From positions 62,001 to 126,000 of the forward strand of contig NZ_FRCQ01000024.1 of NCBI RefSeq assembly GCF_900142965.1: a DNA stretch of 64,000 nucleotides, given 5' to 3'. A model generated the notes under the pieces. It searched no databases and was not told the DNA's origin. It saw only the letters and a program-made list of their open reading frames with translations. A program made the position numbers and the translations under genes. Source of the DNA: Rhizobacter sp. OV335. Lineage in GTDB: Bacteria > Pseudomonadota > Gammaproteobacteria > Burkholderiales > Burkholderiaceae_C. Positions 1 to 8,569 of this stretch are shown piece by piece. How positions within the stretch are numbered: the stretch's first letter is position 1; each line of letters begins with the position of its first letter.

Positions 1-1
1 A

Positions 2-913
2 GCGAGCCCGCATGCGGGCGGCACGTTCGTCGCGATCAACTGCGCGAGCCTGCCGGAGACGCTGATCGAATCCGAGCTGTTCGGCTACCGCGCCGGCGCC
101 TTCACCGGCGCGCAGCGCACCGGCCGGCGCGGCAAGATTTTGCAGGCCGACGGCGGCACGCTGTTCCTCGACGAGATCGCCGACATGCCGATCGACCTGC
201 AGGCCCGCCTGCTGCGCGTGCTCGACGAGCGCCAGGTCACGCCGCTGGGCACCGAGGAGACGCACGCGGTGGACTTCCAGCTGATCAGCGCCAGCCACCA
301 GCACCTGCCCGAGCTGGTGCGCGAAGGGCGCTTCCGCGAAGACCTGTACTACCGGCTGTCGGGCATCGAGCTGGTGCTGCCGGCGCTGCGCGAACGCAGC
401 GACCGGCGCGAGTTGATCCGCAGCGTGCTCGAAGCCGAAGGCGGCCGCGGCACCACGCTGAGCGCCGAGGCCGAGCGCATGCTGATGGACTACGCCTGGC
501 CCGGCAACATCCGCCAGCTGCGCCATGTGCTGCGCACCGCGGCGGCGCTGGCCGACGGCGACACCATCGTCTGCGCACACCTGCCGGCCTTGCAGGACAG
601 TGCCGTGGCGGCAGCGCCGATGCATGCGGCGGCCAGCACCGCGCCGCTCGCGTTGCCGACACCGGTGACGACGATGCCGGCGCTGCCACCGGCGGGGTCG
701 GCCGTGGGATCGGCGGCACAGGCAGGCGCCGAGCACCCGGCGGTGCCCTACAAACTGAATCCGATCCAGGCGAACGAACGGCAGGTGTTGCTGCAGATGC
801 TGGAGCAGCACCGCTGGAACGTGAGCAATGTCGCCAAGGCGCTCGATGTCAGCCGAAACACCCTTTACCGCAAGCTCCACAAGCTCCACATCGAGATCTC
901 GCATCCCGAGTGA
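2..913 (+). CDS. Sigma-54-dependent Fis-family transcriptional activator, 5' truncated by the window edge
   Basis: The reading frame is open from base 2, so only the C-terminal ~303 residues are present. The GAFTGA loop that contacts sigma-54 is read at about bases 92-109. It is followed by a Walker B-type segment ([13 protein letters not shown]) and an arginine-finger region ([11 protein letters not shown]), all typical of the AAA+ domain of NtrC/AcoR-type activators. A low-complexity Ala/Pro linker then leads to a Fis-type helix-turn-helix near the C-terminus ([20 protein letters not shown]). The N-terminal sensory domain is outside the window, so the signal cannot be read. It lies directly upstream of, and in the same direction as, the H4MPT genes, and the next gene seems to start inside its 3' end. 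Control of a C1 gene set is plausible but inferred. Confidence 0.93.
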   Translation, partial: ASPHAGGTFVAINCASLPETLIESELFGYRAGAFTGAQRTGRRGKILQADGGTLFLDEIADMPIDLQARLLRVLDERQVTPLGTEETHAVDFQLISASHQHLPELVREGRFREDLYYRLSGIELVLPALRERSDRRELIRSVLEAEGGRGTTLSAEAERMLMDYAWPGNIRQLRHVLRTAAALADGDTIVCAHLPALQDSAVAAAPMHAAASTAPLALPTPVTTMPALPPAGSAVGSAAQAGAEHPAVPYKLNPIQANERQVLLQMLEQHRWNVSNVAKALDVSRNTLYRKLHKLHIEISHPE

Positions 914-1511
914 TGCGCCGCCGCAGGGCGATGACGACGCGGCGCCCGTCGATGCGGCGCCGCGCTCGCGCTTTGCGTGGTGCATCACCGGTTCGGGCCA
1001 CGGGCTGGACGAATCGATCGCGCTGGCCGCGCGGCTGCCGGCCTGCGACCTGTTCCTGTCGGCCGCCGGCGAAGAGGTGCTGGCTATCTACAAGATGCCG
1101 CTCGACGAGCTGAAGCAGCGGTTTCGGATCTTTCGTGACAAGACCGCGAGCGGCGTGCCGGTGGGCATGCTGTACGACGACGTCTATCACACGGTGGTGA
1201 TCGCGCCGGCCACCAGCAACACGGTGGCCAAGTGCGCGTTCGGCTTCAGCGACACGCTGCCGACCAACATGTTCGCGCAGGCCGGCAAGCTCGGCATCCC
1301 GGGCATCGTGTTTGCATGCGACACCGAACCGGTGGTGGTGACGAAATCGCCGCACGACTGGGTGACGCTGCGGCCGCGGCGCATCGAACTCGACAACGTG
1401 GACCGCCTTCGTGCCATCGACTTCTGCCATGTGGTGTGCTCCCCCGCCGAACTGGAGGCCGCGCTCGACGCGCGCCTGAAGGAGCTCGCCCTCGCATGGA
1501 CCAGCCCGTAG
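846..1511 (+). CDS. dmrB: DmrB-like flavoprotein, probable dihydromethanopterin reductase
   Basis: A ~221-residue protein of the flavoprotein family, with a nucleotide-binding start ([13 protein letters not shown]), a [16 protein letters not shown] segment and PTNMFAQAG, as in archaeal-type flavoproteins and the DmrB dihydromethanopterin reductase known from Burkholderia. That enzyme reduces dihydromethanopterin to H4MPT, the last step in making the C1 carrier. The start is uncertain: the only in-frame ATGs are at 828 and 846, both inside the 3' end of the regulator gene, and no in-frame start lies between 849 and the conserved domain. The first ~40 residues would be a Ser/Asp/Ala-rich tail unlike the family. 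The 3' end overlaps the next gene by 16 bases. The family is clear; the reaction is inferred from context. Confidence 0.75.
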   Translation: MSAETPFTASSTSSTSRSRIPSDAPPQGDDDAAPVDAAPRSRFAWCITGSGHGLDESIALAARLPACDLFLSAAGEEVLAIYKMPLDELKQRFRIFRDKTASGVPVGMLYDDVYHTVVIAPATSNTVAKCAFGFSDTLPTNMFAQAGKLGIPGIVFACDTEPVVVTKSPHDWVTLRPRRIELDNVDRLRAIDFCHVVCSPAELEAALDARLKELALAWTSP

Positions 1512-2911
1512 AACACATCGTCTTCCTGACCGGCCACCTGGCCCGGCCGGCGCTGGAGCGGGTGCTGGGCGGCATCGACGCTGCTCCCTTCACGTGGGAG
1601 GTGCGCGACCTCGGGCTGCAGGTGGCAGCGCTGATGACGGCCGAGATGATCGCGCGCCGCGTGCCCGGGCCGGTGCAGGCGGATCGCATGCTGGTGCCGG
1701 GGCGCTGCCGCGGCGACCTCGACGCGCTGACGCAGCACTACGGCATCCCGGTGCAGCGCGGGCCGGAGGAGCTGAAGGACCTGCCACGCTTCTTCAACCG
1801 CGCCGCGAAGACTATGGACCTGAGCGAGTACGAGGTCGCGATCTTTGCCGAGATCGTCGACGCACCGAAGCTGTCGGTCGACGGCATCGTCGCGCGCGCG
1901 CGGCAGTTGCGTGCCGATGGCGCCGACGTGATCGACCTCGGCAGCCTGCCGGCGACGCGCTTCGACCACCTGGCCGACAGCGTGCAGGCGCTGAAGGCCG
2001 AAGGCTTCTCGGTGAGCGTCGACTCGAACGATGCGCAGGAGCTGCTGCGCGGCGGGCGCGCCGGGGCGGACTATCTGCTGAGCCTGACGATTGACACGCT
2101 GTGGGTGGCGGATGAGGTCGATGCGGTGCCGGTGCTGATTCCGCGCACGCCGGCCGACGAGGCTTCGCTGCACGAGGCCGTGGCGCAGATGCAGGCGAGC
2201 GGCAAGCCGTACTTCGCCGATTCGATCCTCGACCCGATCCCGTTCGGGCTGACGGCCTCGATCGTGCGCTACCACCGGCTGCACGAGCGCTTTCCGGACG
2301 CGCCGATCATGATGGGTATCGGCAACGTGACCGAGCTGACCGAGGCCGACACCAGCGGCATCAACGCACTGCTGTTCGGCATCGCCGCCGAGCTGAACGT
2401 GGCCGCGGTGCTGACCACGCAGGTGAGCCAGCATGCGCGCCGCGCGGTGCGCGAGGCCGATTGGGCGCGCCGCATCATGCACGCCGCGGCCAGCCACGGC
2501 AGCCTGCCGAAGGGCATCAGCGATGCGCTGATGACGGTGCATGCGAAGCACCCGTTTCCCGACACGCCGCAGGAGATCGCCGAGACGGCGGCGCAGGTGC
2601 GCGACCCGAACTTCCGCGTGCAGGTGTCACCGCTGGGGCTGCATGTGTACAACCGCGACGGGCTGCGGCTCGGGCAAGGCGCCTTCGAGCTGTGGCCGCA
2701 GCTGAAGCTGGAGGACGATGCGGCGCATGCGTTCTACATGGGCGTGGAACTGGCGCATGCCGAGATCGCGTGGAAGCTGGGCAAGCGCTACGTGCAGGAC
2801 CAGCCGCTTGACTGGGGCGCGGCGGTTGAGACGGGCGCGCAGGACCTGAGCGGCTGGTGCGCGCCAGGCACGACGATGGCCACCGGCAAGGCCCGCAACG
2901 GAAGCAGCTGA
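1496..2911 (+). CDS. DUF6513 / dihydropteroate synthase-related protein of the H4MPT cluster
   Basis: A 471-residue protein recognised as the dihydropteroate-synthase-like family that travels with H4MPT genes in methylotrophs and methanogens. The central part reads like a TIM barrel that binds pterin: GADVIDLGSLPATRF, then VSVDSNDAQELLRGG, and later PIMMGIGNVTELTEAD. The C-terminal third (from about residue 380) is a separate region found only in this family. The ATG at 1496 overlaps the stop of the preceding flavoprotein gene, and its own stop overlaps the ATG of the next gene (TGATG), indicating translational coupling. The most likely role is a step of methanopterin or methylofuran assembly; the exact reaction is not established, to my knowledge. 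Confidence 0.85.
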   Translation: MDQPVEHIVFLTGHLARPALERVLGGIDAAPFTWEVRDLGLQVAALMTAEMIARRVPGPVQADRMLVPGRCRGDLDALTQHYGIPVQRGPEELKDLPRFFNRAAKTMDLSEYEVAIFAEIVDAPKLSVDGIVARARQLRADGADVIDLGSLPATRFDHLADSVQALKAEGFSVSVDSNDAQELLRGGRAGADYLLSLTIDTLWVADEVDAVPVLIPRTPADEASLHEAVAQMQASGKPYFADSILDPIPFGLTASIVRYHRLHERFPDAPIMMGIGNVTELTEADTSGINALLFGIAAELNVAAVLTTQVSQHARRAVREADWARRIMHAAASHGSLPKGISDALMTVHAKHPFPDTPQEIAETAAQVRDPNFRVQVSPLGLHVYNRDGLRLGQGAFELWPQLKLEDDAAHAFYMGVELAHAEIAWKLGKRYVQDQPLDWGAAVETGAQDLSGWCAPGTTMATGKARNGSS

Positions 2912-3489
2912 TGAACGACGTGATCTACGAGACGGTGGTGACGACGGTGTCGGCCGAGGGCGTGCCGCATGTGGCGCCGATGGGCGTGCGGTATCAGGGT
3001 GGGCAGGTGGTGCTGATGCCGTTCAAGCCGTCGGCGACGCACGACAACATCATCGCGACGGGCCATGCGGTGTTGAACCTGCTGACGGACACTCGGGTGT
3101 TTGCGGGATGCGTGACGGGGCGCAAGGTGTGGCCGCTGGTGGCGGCCGAGACGATCCCCGGCCAGCGACTGGCGAGCGCGCTCGGGCATGTGGAGCTGAG
3201 GCTGGCCGAGCGGCGCGACGACGCCCAGCGGCCGGTGCTGCTGATGGCGCGGGTGCACGAAGTGACGCATGCGCCCTTCATCGGATTCAACCGCGCGCAG
3301 GCGGCGGTGATCGAAGGGGCGGTGCTGGTCAGCCGGCTGCACATGCTGGCGGCGGAGAAGATCGATGCGGAGATGGGGTATCTGCAGATTGCGATCGACA
3401 AGACTGCCGGTGACGAAGAGCGGGAGGCTTGGGGGTGGTTGCGGGAGGCGGTGCAGCGGCATCGTGCGGGTTTGAAGGAGGTGGGGTGA
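2911..3489 (+). CDS. DUF447 family protein, FMN-binding split-barrel type, H4MPT-linked
   Basis: 192 residues. The start VIYETVVTTVSAEGVPHVAP followed by MGVRYQGGQVVLMPF is the pattern of DUF447, a family related to flavin-reductase split barrels and found almost only in H4MPT-containing archaea and methylotrophs. The C-terminal half (IGFNRAQAAVIEGAVLVSRL) is the second conserved block of the family. There is no signal peptide or membrane segment, so it is cytoplasmic. It sits between DUF6513 and mfnB with TGATG overlaps at both ends, so the three are one translational unit. The function within cofactor synthesis or C1 transfer is unknown; a flavin-dependent step is a reasonable guess. Confidence 0.85.
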   Translation: MNDVIYETVVTTVSAEGVPHVAPMGVRYQGGQVVLMPFKPSATHDNIIATGHAVLNLLTDTRVFAGCVTGRKVWPLVAAETIPGQRLASALGHVELRLAERRDDAQRPVLLMARVHEVTHAPFIGFNRAQAAVIEGAVLVSRLHMLAAEKIDAEMGYLQIAIDKTAGDEEREAWGWLREAVQRHRAGLKEVG

Positions 3490-4181
3490 TGCGGCTGCTG
3501 GTCAGTGTGAGGAGCCCGGTCGAGGCGTTGCTTGCGGCGGAGGGTGGAGCCGACTTCATCGACCTGAAGGAGCCGCGTGAGGGAGCGCTGGGCGGGCTGC
3601 CTATGGCGACGATCCGCGCGATCGTCCAGGTGCTACGCGGGCGTGGAATCGCGTTGCCGATCAGCGCGACGATCGGCGATGTGGGGATGCATCAGGCCGG
3701 CCTCATCGCGGCTCGTGTGGAGAACGTGGGCGCGTGCGGGGTCGACTATGTGAAGGTCGGCATCGAGCGTTCGACACATGCCGCGGAGGTGCTCGACATG
3801 CTGGGTGGCAGTCGCCACGCGGTGGTGCCGGTGTTCATCGCCGACGCCGGGCTCGACGTCGAGTTGATCGCGCAGGCGTGCCGGCTCGGCTTTCCGGCCG
3901 TGATGGCCGACACCGCCGACAAGCGCGCGGGCAGCCTCTTCGCGTGCGTGGCGATGCCGGAGTTGCAGCGCTTCGTCGCAACGGTACGGCAGGCCGGCAA
4001 GCTGGTCGGGCTGGCCGGTGCCCTGCGCCTGCCGGACCTTCCAACGCTGCGGCAACTCGCACCCGACTTCGCGGGGTTTCGCAGCGCGGTGTGTGATGGC
4101 GATCGGGCGTCTGCGCTCGATGTGCAGAAGGTGCGAGGGGTAGCTGGACTGCTGGGTCAGGTTCCAGTGACGCTACTCTGA
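3489..4181 (+). CDS. mfnB: MfnB: (5-formylfuran-3-yl)methyl phosphate synthase
   Basis: 230 residues, the normal size for the DUF556/MfnB family. MfnB joins two glyceraldehyde-3-phosphate molecules into the furan precursor of methanofuran or methylofuran. The family signature is read as DLKEPREGALGG, with Asp25 and Lys27 in the same positions as the catalytic pair described for the Methanocaldococcus enzyme. A second pair, Asp141 and Lys145 in MADTADKRAGS, matches the other catalytic Asp/Lys. The ATG overlaps the DUF447 stop. The operon is broken immediately after this gene by a ~12.5-kb accessory island; the remaining mfn genes resume at 16753 on the other strand. Confidence 0.93.
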   Translation: MRLLVSVRSPVEALLAAEGGADFIDLKEPREGALGGLPMATIRAIVQVLRGRGIALPISATIGDVGMHQAGLIAARVENVGACGVDYVKVGIERSTHAAEVLDMLGGSRHAVVPVFIADAGLDVELIAQACRLGFPAVMADTADKRAGSLFACVAMPELQRFVATVRQAGKLVGLAGALRLPDLPTLRQLAPDFAGFRSAVCDGDRASALDVQKVRGVAGLLGQVPVTLL

Positions 4182-4365
4182 AGCGCACCGGCAATTCGGA
4201 TCATCCTGAAATTCGTGACCCGCATGCGGATGTCACCCTGCCCGTGACTGCAAGTGCGACAGATCGCTGCAGCGCGCGGCCAACCGAGTCGCGGATCGTC
4301 TCTTCCCAATACAAACTGCTGTAGGCTGGCTTGTAGAAGAGAACTTTTTCGAAAGGACCTCGCAA

Positions 4366-5019
4366 ATGGCCGCATTGAAGCGAATGAACGAACTGCCGTT
4401 TGACCTGGGCGACCCGTGGGACGAAGGAGAGCGAGATCTCGCATCTCTTGAACCTGCATGGGGCAAGGCAGCGCTCTTCTTTCGTACGGGCCATCGCTTA
4501 GGGCACGGACCGGACTCCATGCGCTGCATGTCCTTGCTGGAAGTGCATCGGATGCTCGACGTTTACCGCAAGCGTTTCGAGGAAGGAGACACGCTCTCTC
4601 TATTGCAGGCAATCAGCATGTGTGCGGAGGAGAATCTGCCAATGCCAGAGTGGCTCGCGCAGTCATTTCATCAGCGGATGACAGCCTTCGGGCATCCTGG
4701 TTCACCGCCCTCGCTCGACGACGTTTTTTTCAGCAAAGGGATGCCAACCAACTCGCCCAAGAAGGCCGCGCAAGCGCGTCAGGACTGGCAGCTCGGGGGG
4801 CTTCTTTGGCGTGATATCTGCGCCATCGTTGTGAAGGACGAGTCGATCACGTCATTTGACGGCGCGGTCACGAGATTGCTTGAGAGCAAGAAATACGGCG
4901 TCGCGAGGACCAAGGCAAAGCAGCTCGTCTTGATGATCGACACGAGTCAAGCGCAGTTCCTCGGGAAGACCGACACGTTGCCGCGGTTTTTGGAGAAACG
5001 GCGAAAACTGCTGTCCTGA
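4366..5019 (+). CDS. Hypothetical protein, 217 aa, first gene of the accessory island
   Basis: I do not recognise a family. The ATG at 4366 follows an AAAGGACC ribosome-binding site. The protein looks soluble and mostly helical, with no signal peptide. The middle part (LLEVHRMLDVYRKRFEEGDTL) and the C-terminal part (RDICAIVVKDESITSFDGA through FLEKRRKLLS) look like ordinary globular sequence, so I believe it is real. Base composition is clearly less G+C-rich than mfnB before it, in line with the genes at 5369-8275 and with horizontal transfer. It shares strand with the nuclease genes downstream and may belong to the same system. The 184 bases between mfnB and this gene hold no other gene that I can support. 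Confidence 0.65.
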   Translation: MAALKRMNELPFDLGDPWDEGERDLASLEPAWGKAALFFRTGHRLGHGPDSMRCMSLLEVHRMLDVYRKRFEEGDTLSLLQAISMCAEENLPMPEWLAQSFHQRMTAFGHPGSPPSLDDVFFSKGMPTNSPKKAAQARQDWQLGGLLWRDICAIVVKDESITSFDGAVTRLLESKKYGVARTKAKQLVLMIDTSQAQFLGKTDTLPRFLEKRRKLLS

Positions 5020-5072
5020 AAGACGCCCCGCACTATCGTGCATGCACCGCTTACACAAATGAGGCACCAACT

Positions 5073-5198
5073 GTGATCCGCCCTCCGAAGCTCCTCGATC
5101 TGGTTGCACTGGTCACCACCCTTGAAAAGAATCCGTTCGGTTCCTTGGTGCTGCTGCTCATCATTGGCATGGCTCTTATGGCTTGGCTCAAATTCTAG
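5073..5198 (+). CDS. Possible small single-span membrane protein, 41 aa
   Basis: A GTG at 5073 opens 41 codons. A GAGG sequence lies about nine bases upstream, a good ribosome-binding site. The product has a short basic/polar N-terminus followed by one strongly hydrophobic stretch (GSLVLLLIIGMALMAWLKF) reaching to the C-terminus, the shape of a one-helix membrane protein. It lies between the 217-residue hypothetical gene and the PD-(D/E)XK gene, on the same strand. An upstream ATG at 5059 runs into a stop after five codons. It could be a small effector or anchor of the neighbouring system, or a chance open frame; the ribosome-binding site and composition favour a real gene. Confidence 0.4.
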   Translation: MIRPPKLLDLVALVTTLEKNPFGSLVLLLIIGMALMAWLKF

Positions 5199-5368
5199 AA
5201 AGATCGATTTGCAGACTTTTTAAGTTGGCCAACGATATCTCGTTGGTCGGGGTCTGGGCAAACTAGCACCTTCAACTCGCCTGTCAGGCGATGCGGATCA
5301 GAATCATCCTACCCGCCCTCAAAACCGCGGTAATGAATGGTGCGCTAGCGCCTTAGGAACTCAACACG
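5199..5368. other. Intergenic stretch with a short hairpin
   Basis: 170 bases upstream of the PD-(D/E)XK gene. It contains a perfect 7-base inverted repeat, CCAACGA / TCGTTGG, with a TATC loop at about 5228-5245. There is no T-run on either side, so I do not call it a terminator; an operator or a transcript fold is possible. The A+T-rich composition would allow a promoter for the gene at 5369, but I cannot point to convincing -35/-10 boxes. Confidence 0.35.
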
Positions 5369-7423
5369 ATGGGACAGTTCAGCAAGGAGGTTCGCGCCGA
5401 GTCGATCTCAGGCCCGTTACGTTCGGGGTTCAAGATCGCGAGATGGGAAACGTCCTTCAAGCAAAAGGGTGAGGATGAGGCGGACAGGCACCTGTATGAA
5501 GCTGGCTGTCTGATTTTCGAGAAGGCGAATCACATCCGCGCGTCACTCAAGGTGACGTTTTCCAGCGATCTTCGCCCCACAACGAAATTGCGCGCCTTTG
5601 CGGCCTTAGCAAACTACAACTTCGTCTTGATTGACAAGAAGACCCGATCGGCAATGCAGGAATCGGCAGAGAAGCAGATCGAGAAGCGGCCTGGAATGCC
5701 GGTGATGATGCATGAAGTCGCCGCGCTAAAGCTGAAGACCGAAGAAGGAGCCGAGTTTGCCCCGGAGGAACTGATCCAAAGCATGGTTGATGGCATTCAG
5801 GTGCCCTTGAAGCGAGTGCTGGAGAAGGATCCAGATCTGTCCGGAAACGCAGAGTTCGGCAAGCTCGATTTCGATGGCCTTCTTGGAGACTTTGCGAGAA
5901 GCAACTTGTATTCCCACATCGAAGCGCTATGGGATGACTGCCTATGGAACGGCTACTTGCCGTCGCGGGACGAACGTCGGGTCACGTTTAAGTTGCAGAA
6001 CCCTTCCTGGCAGATACGCGCTGTGGTCAGCCGACTCAGGATGGCCAGCTTGGCGCGTGAGTTTGCATTGCATTCCATGGAGATCCATCGACGCCCCTTG
6101 CTTCAAGCAATGGTGGCAGACGTTGGGCTGGTTGATGTCACGTGCTTGACGAAAATGGCCGGTCGGCAGTCCTTGCGTCTAGCCCCCATGGATCTCCGAT
6201 CCAAAGAGGGTGGTTGGCTATTGGCGATGCGCGGCTACGCGAGCGAGCCCTACTACACCGAGTTGTTGAATGAGGTCCAGCCTAAGCTCAAGGGCGCGAC
6301 CCTGAATCAACTATTGACCACATGGGCTATTGTGAGCAAGGCCGCACATCTGCTGAGGCAGGAAGTCGAAGCAAGAGAATCCGTGAACTCGACTGACCCG
6401 AAGACTTGGTTGCCAGGATTCGCCCCTGTGCTACAGCGCAAAGCCTTGAACGAGGCGATTGCCGCGGCTTGTTCAACCTCTTTCGAACAGACTCAGGCGC
6501 TGGCGGAGTTTCTTGTATTCAGAGGTGCGTCCGATCAGGAGCTGTGGGCACAGCCTCTACTGCCAGTGAGCAAGGACACACTGGTTCCCATCTTCGCCTC
6601 GACAACATCGCCAAACCTGCGCCGCCTAGTCGACGTCTGGATGTGGCAGCTCGACGTTCGACTGGATGTGCGTGGGCCTGCATTTGAAACTTACATCCGA
6701 GGCCATGTCCGGCACGACATCGAAACCTCGCCGCTCTTGAGCGAGGTTTCAACTTGCCTGGATCAAGGGCTGACGTTCACGCCTCCAGAGAAGCGCTCAG
6801 AAGAGATCGATCTGATCATCGTGGTCGGGCGCAAGGTGCTGGTGGTCGAAGCAAAGTGCTTTCTTGAACCGACGGAGCCGAAGCAGATTGCAAGGCATCG
6901 CGACAAGGTTCTGGACGCCGTCGCTCAGGTAAAGCGCAAAGCCGTCGCCGTGGATTCCAACAAGACGGCGTTCAAGGTTCGCGCCAAGCAAGTCGGTATC
7001 ACCCTTCCAGATGACTTTGACGTCATCCCGGTGGTGGTTCTTAACTCGGCATTCCATGCAGGAATTCCGGTCGATGGAGTGCCGGTCGTTGATGAATACA
7101 TCTTGGGCGTTTTCTTTCGAGGTGAGTTCGATGAACTGGCCGTGCACACCTCCGAAGCAGGACTGAATACTGTCCGCAAACGCGTGTTGTACACCTCAGC
7201 CGAAGACGGTATTGAAGCGATCCAAGGCTTCCTGATGAGTCCGCCCCAGATGAAACCTTTGCTGGCGGGTATTCGCAAACGCTGGATTCCGATCCATCCG
7301 ATTAACGAAGAAGATTGGATGGGCATGTATTTTGCCTTGGATTGCATTCCACACATCGACATGGAGGATGCTGATGAAGCGTTTCGCCAAGCCGATTTGG
7401 CAGGCGAGTTACCAAGGCCATAG
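5369..7423 (+). CDS. Large protein with C-terminal PD-(D/E)XK nuclease-like domain (684 aa)
   Basis: 684 residues. I recognise no family in the first ~480 residues, which look helical and soluble. From about residue 485 there is a restriction-endonuclease-like core: EEIDLIIVVGRKVLVVEAKC gives Asp, then after a beta-hairpin Glu-Ala-Lys, the spaced D...ExK triad of PD-(D/E)XK enzymes. A helix follows with KQIARHRDKVLDAVAQV, the usual next element. No signal peptide or membrane helix is seen. An HNH gene follows 24 bases later on the same strand. Composition is lower in G+C than the C1 genes. A DNA-cleaving protein of a defence or mobile-element system is the natural reading, but the long N-terminal region is uncharacterised and the substrate unknown. 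Confidence 0.75.
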   Translation: MGQFSKEVRAESISGPLRSGFKIARWETSFKQKGEDEADRHLYEAGCLIFEKANHIRASLKVTFSSDLRPTTKLRAFAALANYNFVLIDKKTRSAMQESAEKQIEKRPGMPVMMHEVAALKLKTEEGAEFAPEELIQSMVDGIQVPLKRVLEKDPDLSGNAEFGKLDFDGLLGDFARSNLYSHIEALWDDCLWNGYLPSRDERRVTFKLQNPSWQIRAVVSRLRMASLAREFALHSMEIHRRPLLQAMVADVGLVDVTCLTKMAGRQSLRLAPMDLRSKEGGWLLAMRGYASEPYYTELLNEVQPKLKGATLNQLLTTWAIVSKAAHLLRQEVEARESVNSTDPKTWLPGFAPVLQRKALNEAIAAACSTSFEQTQALAEFLVFRGASDQELWAQPLLPVSKDTLVPIFASTTSPNLRRLVDVWMWQLDVRLDVRGPAFETYIRGHVRHDIETSPLLSEVSTCLDQGLTFTPPEKRSEEIDLIIVVGRKVLVVEAKCFLEPTEPKQIARHRDKVLDAVAQVKRKAVAVDSNKTAFKVRAKQVGITLPDDFDVIPVVVLNSAFHAGIPVDGVPVVDEYILGVFFRGEFDELAVHTSEAGLNTVRKRVLYTSAEDGIEAIQGFLMSPPQMKPLLAGIRKRWIPIHPINEEDWMGMYFALDCIPHIDMEDADEAFRQADLAGELPRP

Positions 7424-7447
7424 GAGCAACGTAAATACCAAGAATTC

Positions 7448-8275
7448 ATGAGCCGACAGAAAGCCAAGATGATGAAGAAATGTTGGATGTGCGGCGCAGC
7501 TGCTGATTCAGGTGAGCACAAGATCAAAAAATCGCTGCTAGTGGCGTTGCACGGCGAAGGCGCATATCGTCGATCGAATGCCGTCTCTCACGTGAAAGAT
7601 GGTCAAGTTCGCAGCTTGCAAGGACCGGGGTCGGAATTAATCAAGTACACGAACTGTTTATGTAGCGCATGCAATAACCACCAGTCTCAGCCTTTCGATC
7701 ATGCCTACGACAAGTTTTTTCAGTTTGTTCTGCGTCGAGAAAATGAGATTATCGACCGCCGCGTCATCGACTTTTCGGACGTGTATGGTGAAGACTTCGA
7801 GCTTGGTCAACGGAATCTGTACAAGTACTTGGTCAAGCTGTTTGGCTGCGACCTCAGCAGCCATGACTTACCTGTCCCTCTGGATCTGAGAGAGTTGCTC
7901 GATAAAGAGCACTTCCGTACCCGCCTGTTCATCACCTTCGCGGTTAACGAAGACAAACTATTGCTGCGCGACGTGAAAGATCGTTCTGCTGGCATCGGCA
8001 GCCTCACCTACCTTCCTGCAGATGCGGGCGTCGACGACGAACGCTCGTACGCTTGGTCGACCTACTTCTCGTTTCTCCACATCTACTTCTGGTACGCGAT
8101 GAAACCCACAGGTCCGCTCGGCAGCATTTGGACTGCCAACTCTCGTTGGATCTATCTTGGTTGGTCTCGACCGCTCTCGATCGAACAGAGAAAAGAGCTT
8201 GAGAAGAGCGCAGCGGTCTTGCAGCGCGGCCGGGATCATGTACCCGGGGAAAGCAAGGGCGGCGAAGGTCAATGA
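7448..8275 (+). CDS. HNH-type endonuclease-like protein (275 aa)
   Basis: The N-terminus has CWMCG, then SGEHKIKKSLL, then a second cysteine pair LCSACNNHQSQPFD. Zinc-binding CxxC pairs flanking an EH motif, with Asn in the second knuckle, is the arrangement of HNH/His-Me finger nucleases. The rest (to residue 275) has no domain I can name. It follows the PD-(D/E)XK gene by 24 bases on the same strand, so the two are probably co-transcribed. The start is not fully fixed: ATG at 7448 or the ATGATG about 30 bases later; an AGGAG lies too far upstream of the first to decide. G+C is low compared with flanking core genes, and a decayed mfnE copy begins shortly after the stop. Confidence 0.75.
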   Translation: MSRQKAKMMKKCWMCGAAADSGEHKIKKSLLVALHGEGAYRRSNAVSHVKDGQVRSLQGPGSELIKYTNCLCSACNNHQSQPFDHAYDKFFQFVLRRENEIIDRRVIDFSDVYGEDFELGQRNLYKYLVKLFGCDLSSHDLPVPLDLRELLDKEHFRTRLFITFAVNEDKLLLRDVKDRSAGIGSLTYLPADAGVDDERSYAWSTYFSFLHIYFWYAMKPTGPLGSIWTANSRWIYLGWSRPLSIEQRKELEKSAAVLQRGRDHVPGESKGGEGQ

Positions 8276-8360
8276 ACGGACCCACGGTGCGTCACCGCCC
8301 ATCGCCGCTCACAGCACGAGTGCGCCGCAGCACCCTCTGCTTAGTACCGACGTCAGGTCG

Positions 8361-8541
8361 ACCCCGCACGACTTCACCACCAACCGCCGCTCCGCGTTGA
8401 GCCTGCGCGCCAACTCCAGCGCAATGCTGTCCCAAGTCACTCCCCAGGTCGTCTGCCCGCCCGACTACTCGCGCTGCAGCTCGAACGGGAGTCACAGCGC
8501 CGTCTGCCCGTTGTGCAGCACGCGCCGCACGTCGTTGCCAC
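8361..8541 (-). pseudogene. Decayed fragment of mfnE (internal part, two in-frame stops)
   Basis: Read on the minus strand this stretch matches the intact mfnE at 16753-17361 over about 60 codons (residues ~87-147 of 202). Shared blocks include RRVLH-GQTAL, LPFELQRE, DSIAL-LARRLNAER and VVKSC-VD. Two codons have become stops: the Trp after QTAL (TGG to TGA) and the residue after LQRE (now TAG). Neither end of the gene is recognisable. It lies in the same orientation as the intact copy, about 8.4 kb from it. It shows that mfnE sequence once stood here and was duplicated or recombined when the island formed. No protein can be made from it. Confidence 0.9.
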
Positions 8542-8569
8542 TTGCGCCCAGCTTAACGAGTTCGACAAC

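Noticed and set aside
4157..4612. Minus-strand gene overlapping the start of the 217-residue hypothetical gene
   Set aside because: Several overlapping open frames exist here, none with a plausible ribosome-binding site or recognisable sequence; the plus-strand gene has both a site and protein-like composition.
5228..5245. Terminator for the small upstream genes
   Set aside because: The hairpin is short and lacks a U-run on either strand.
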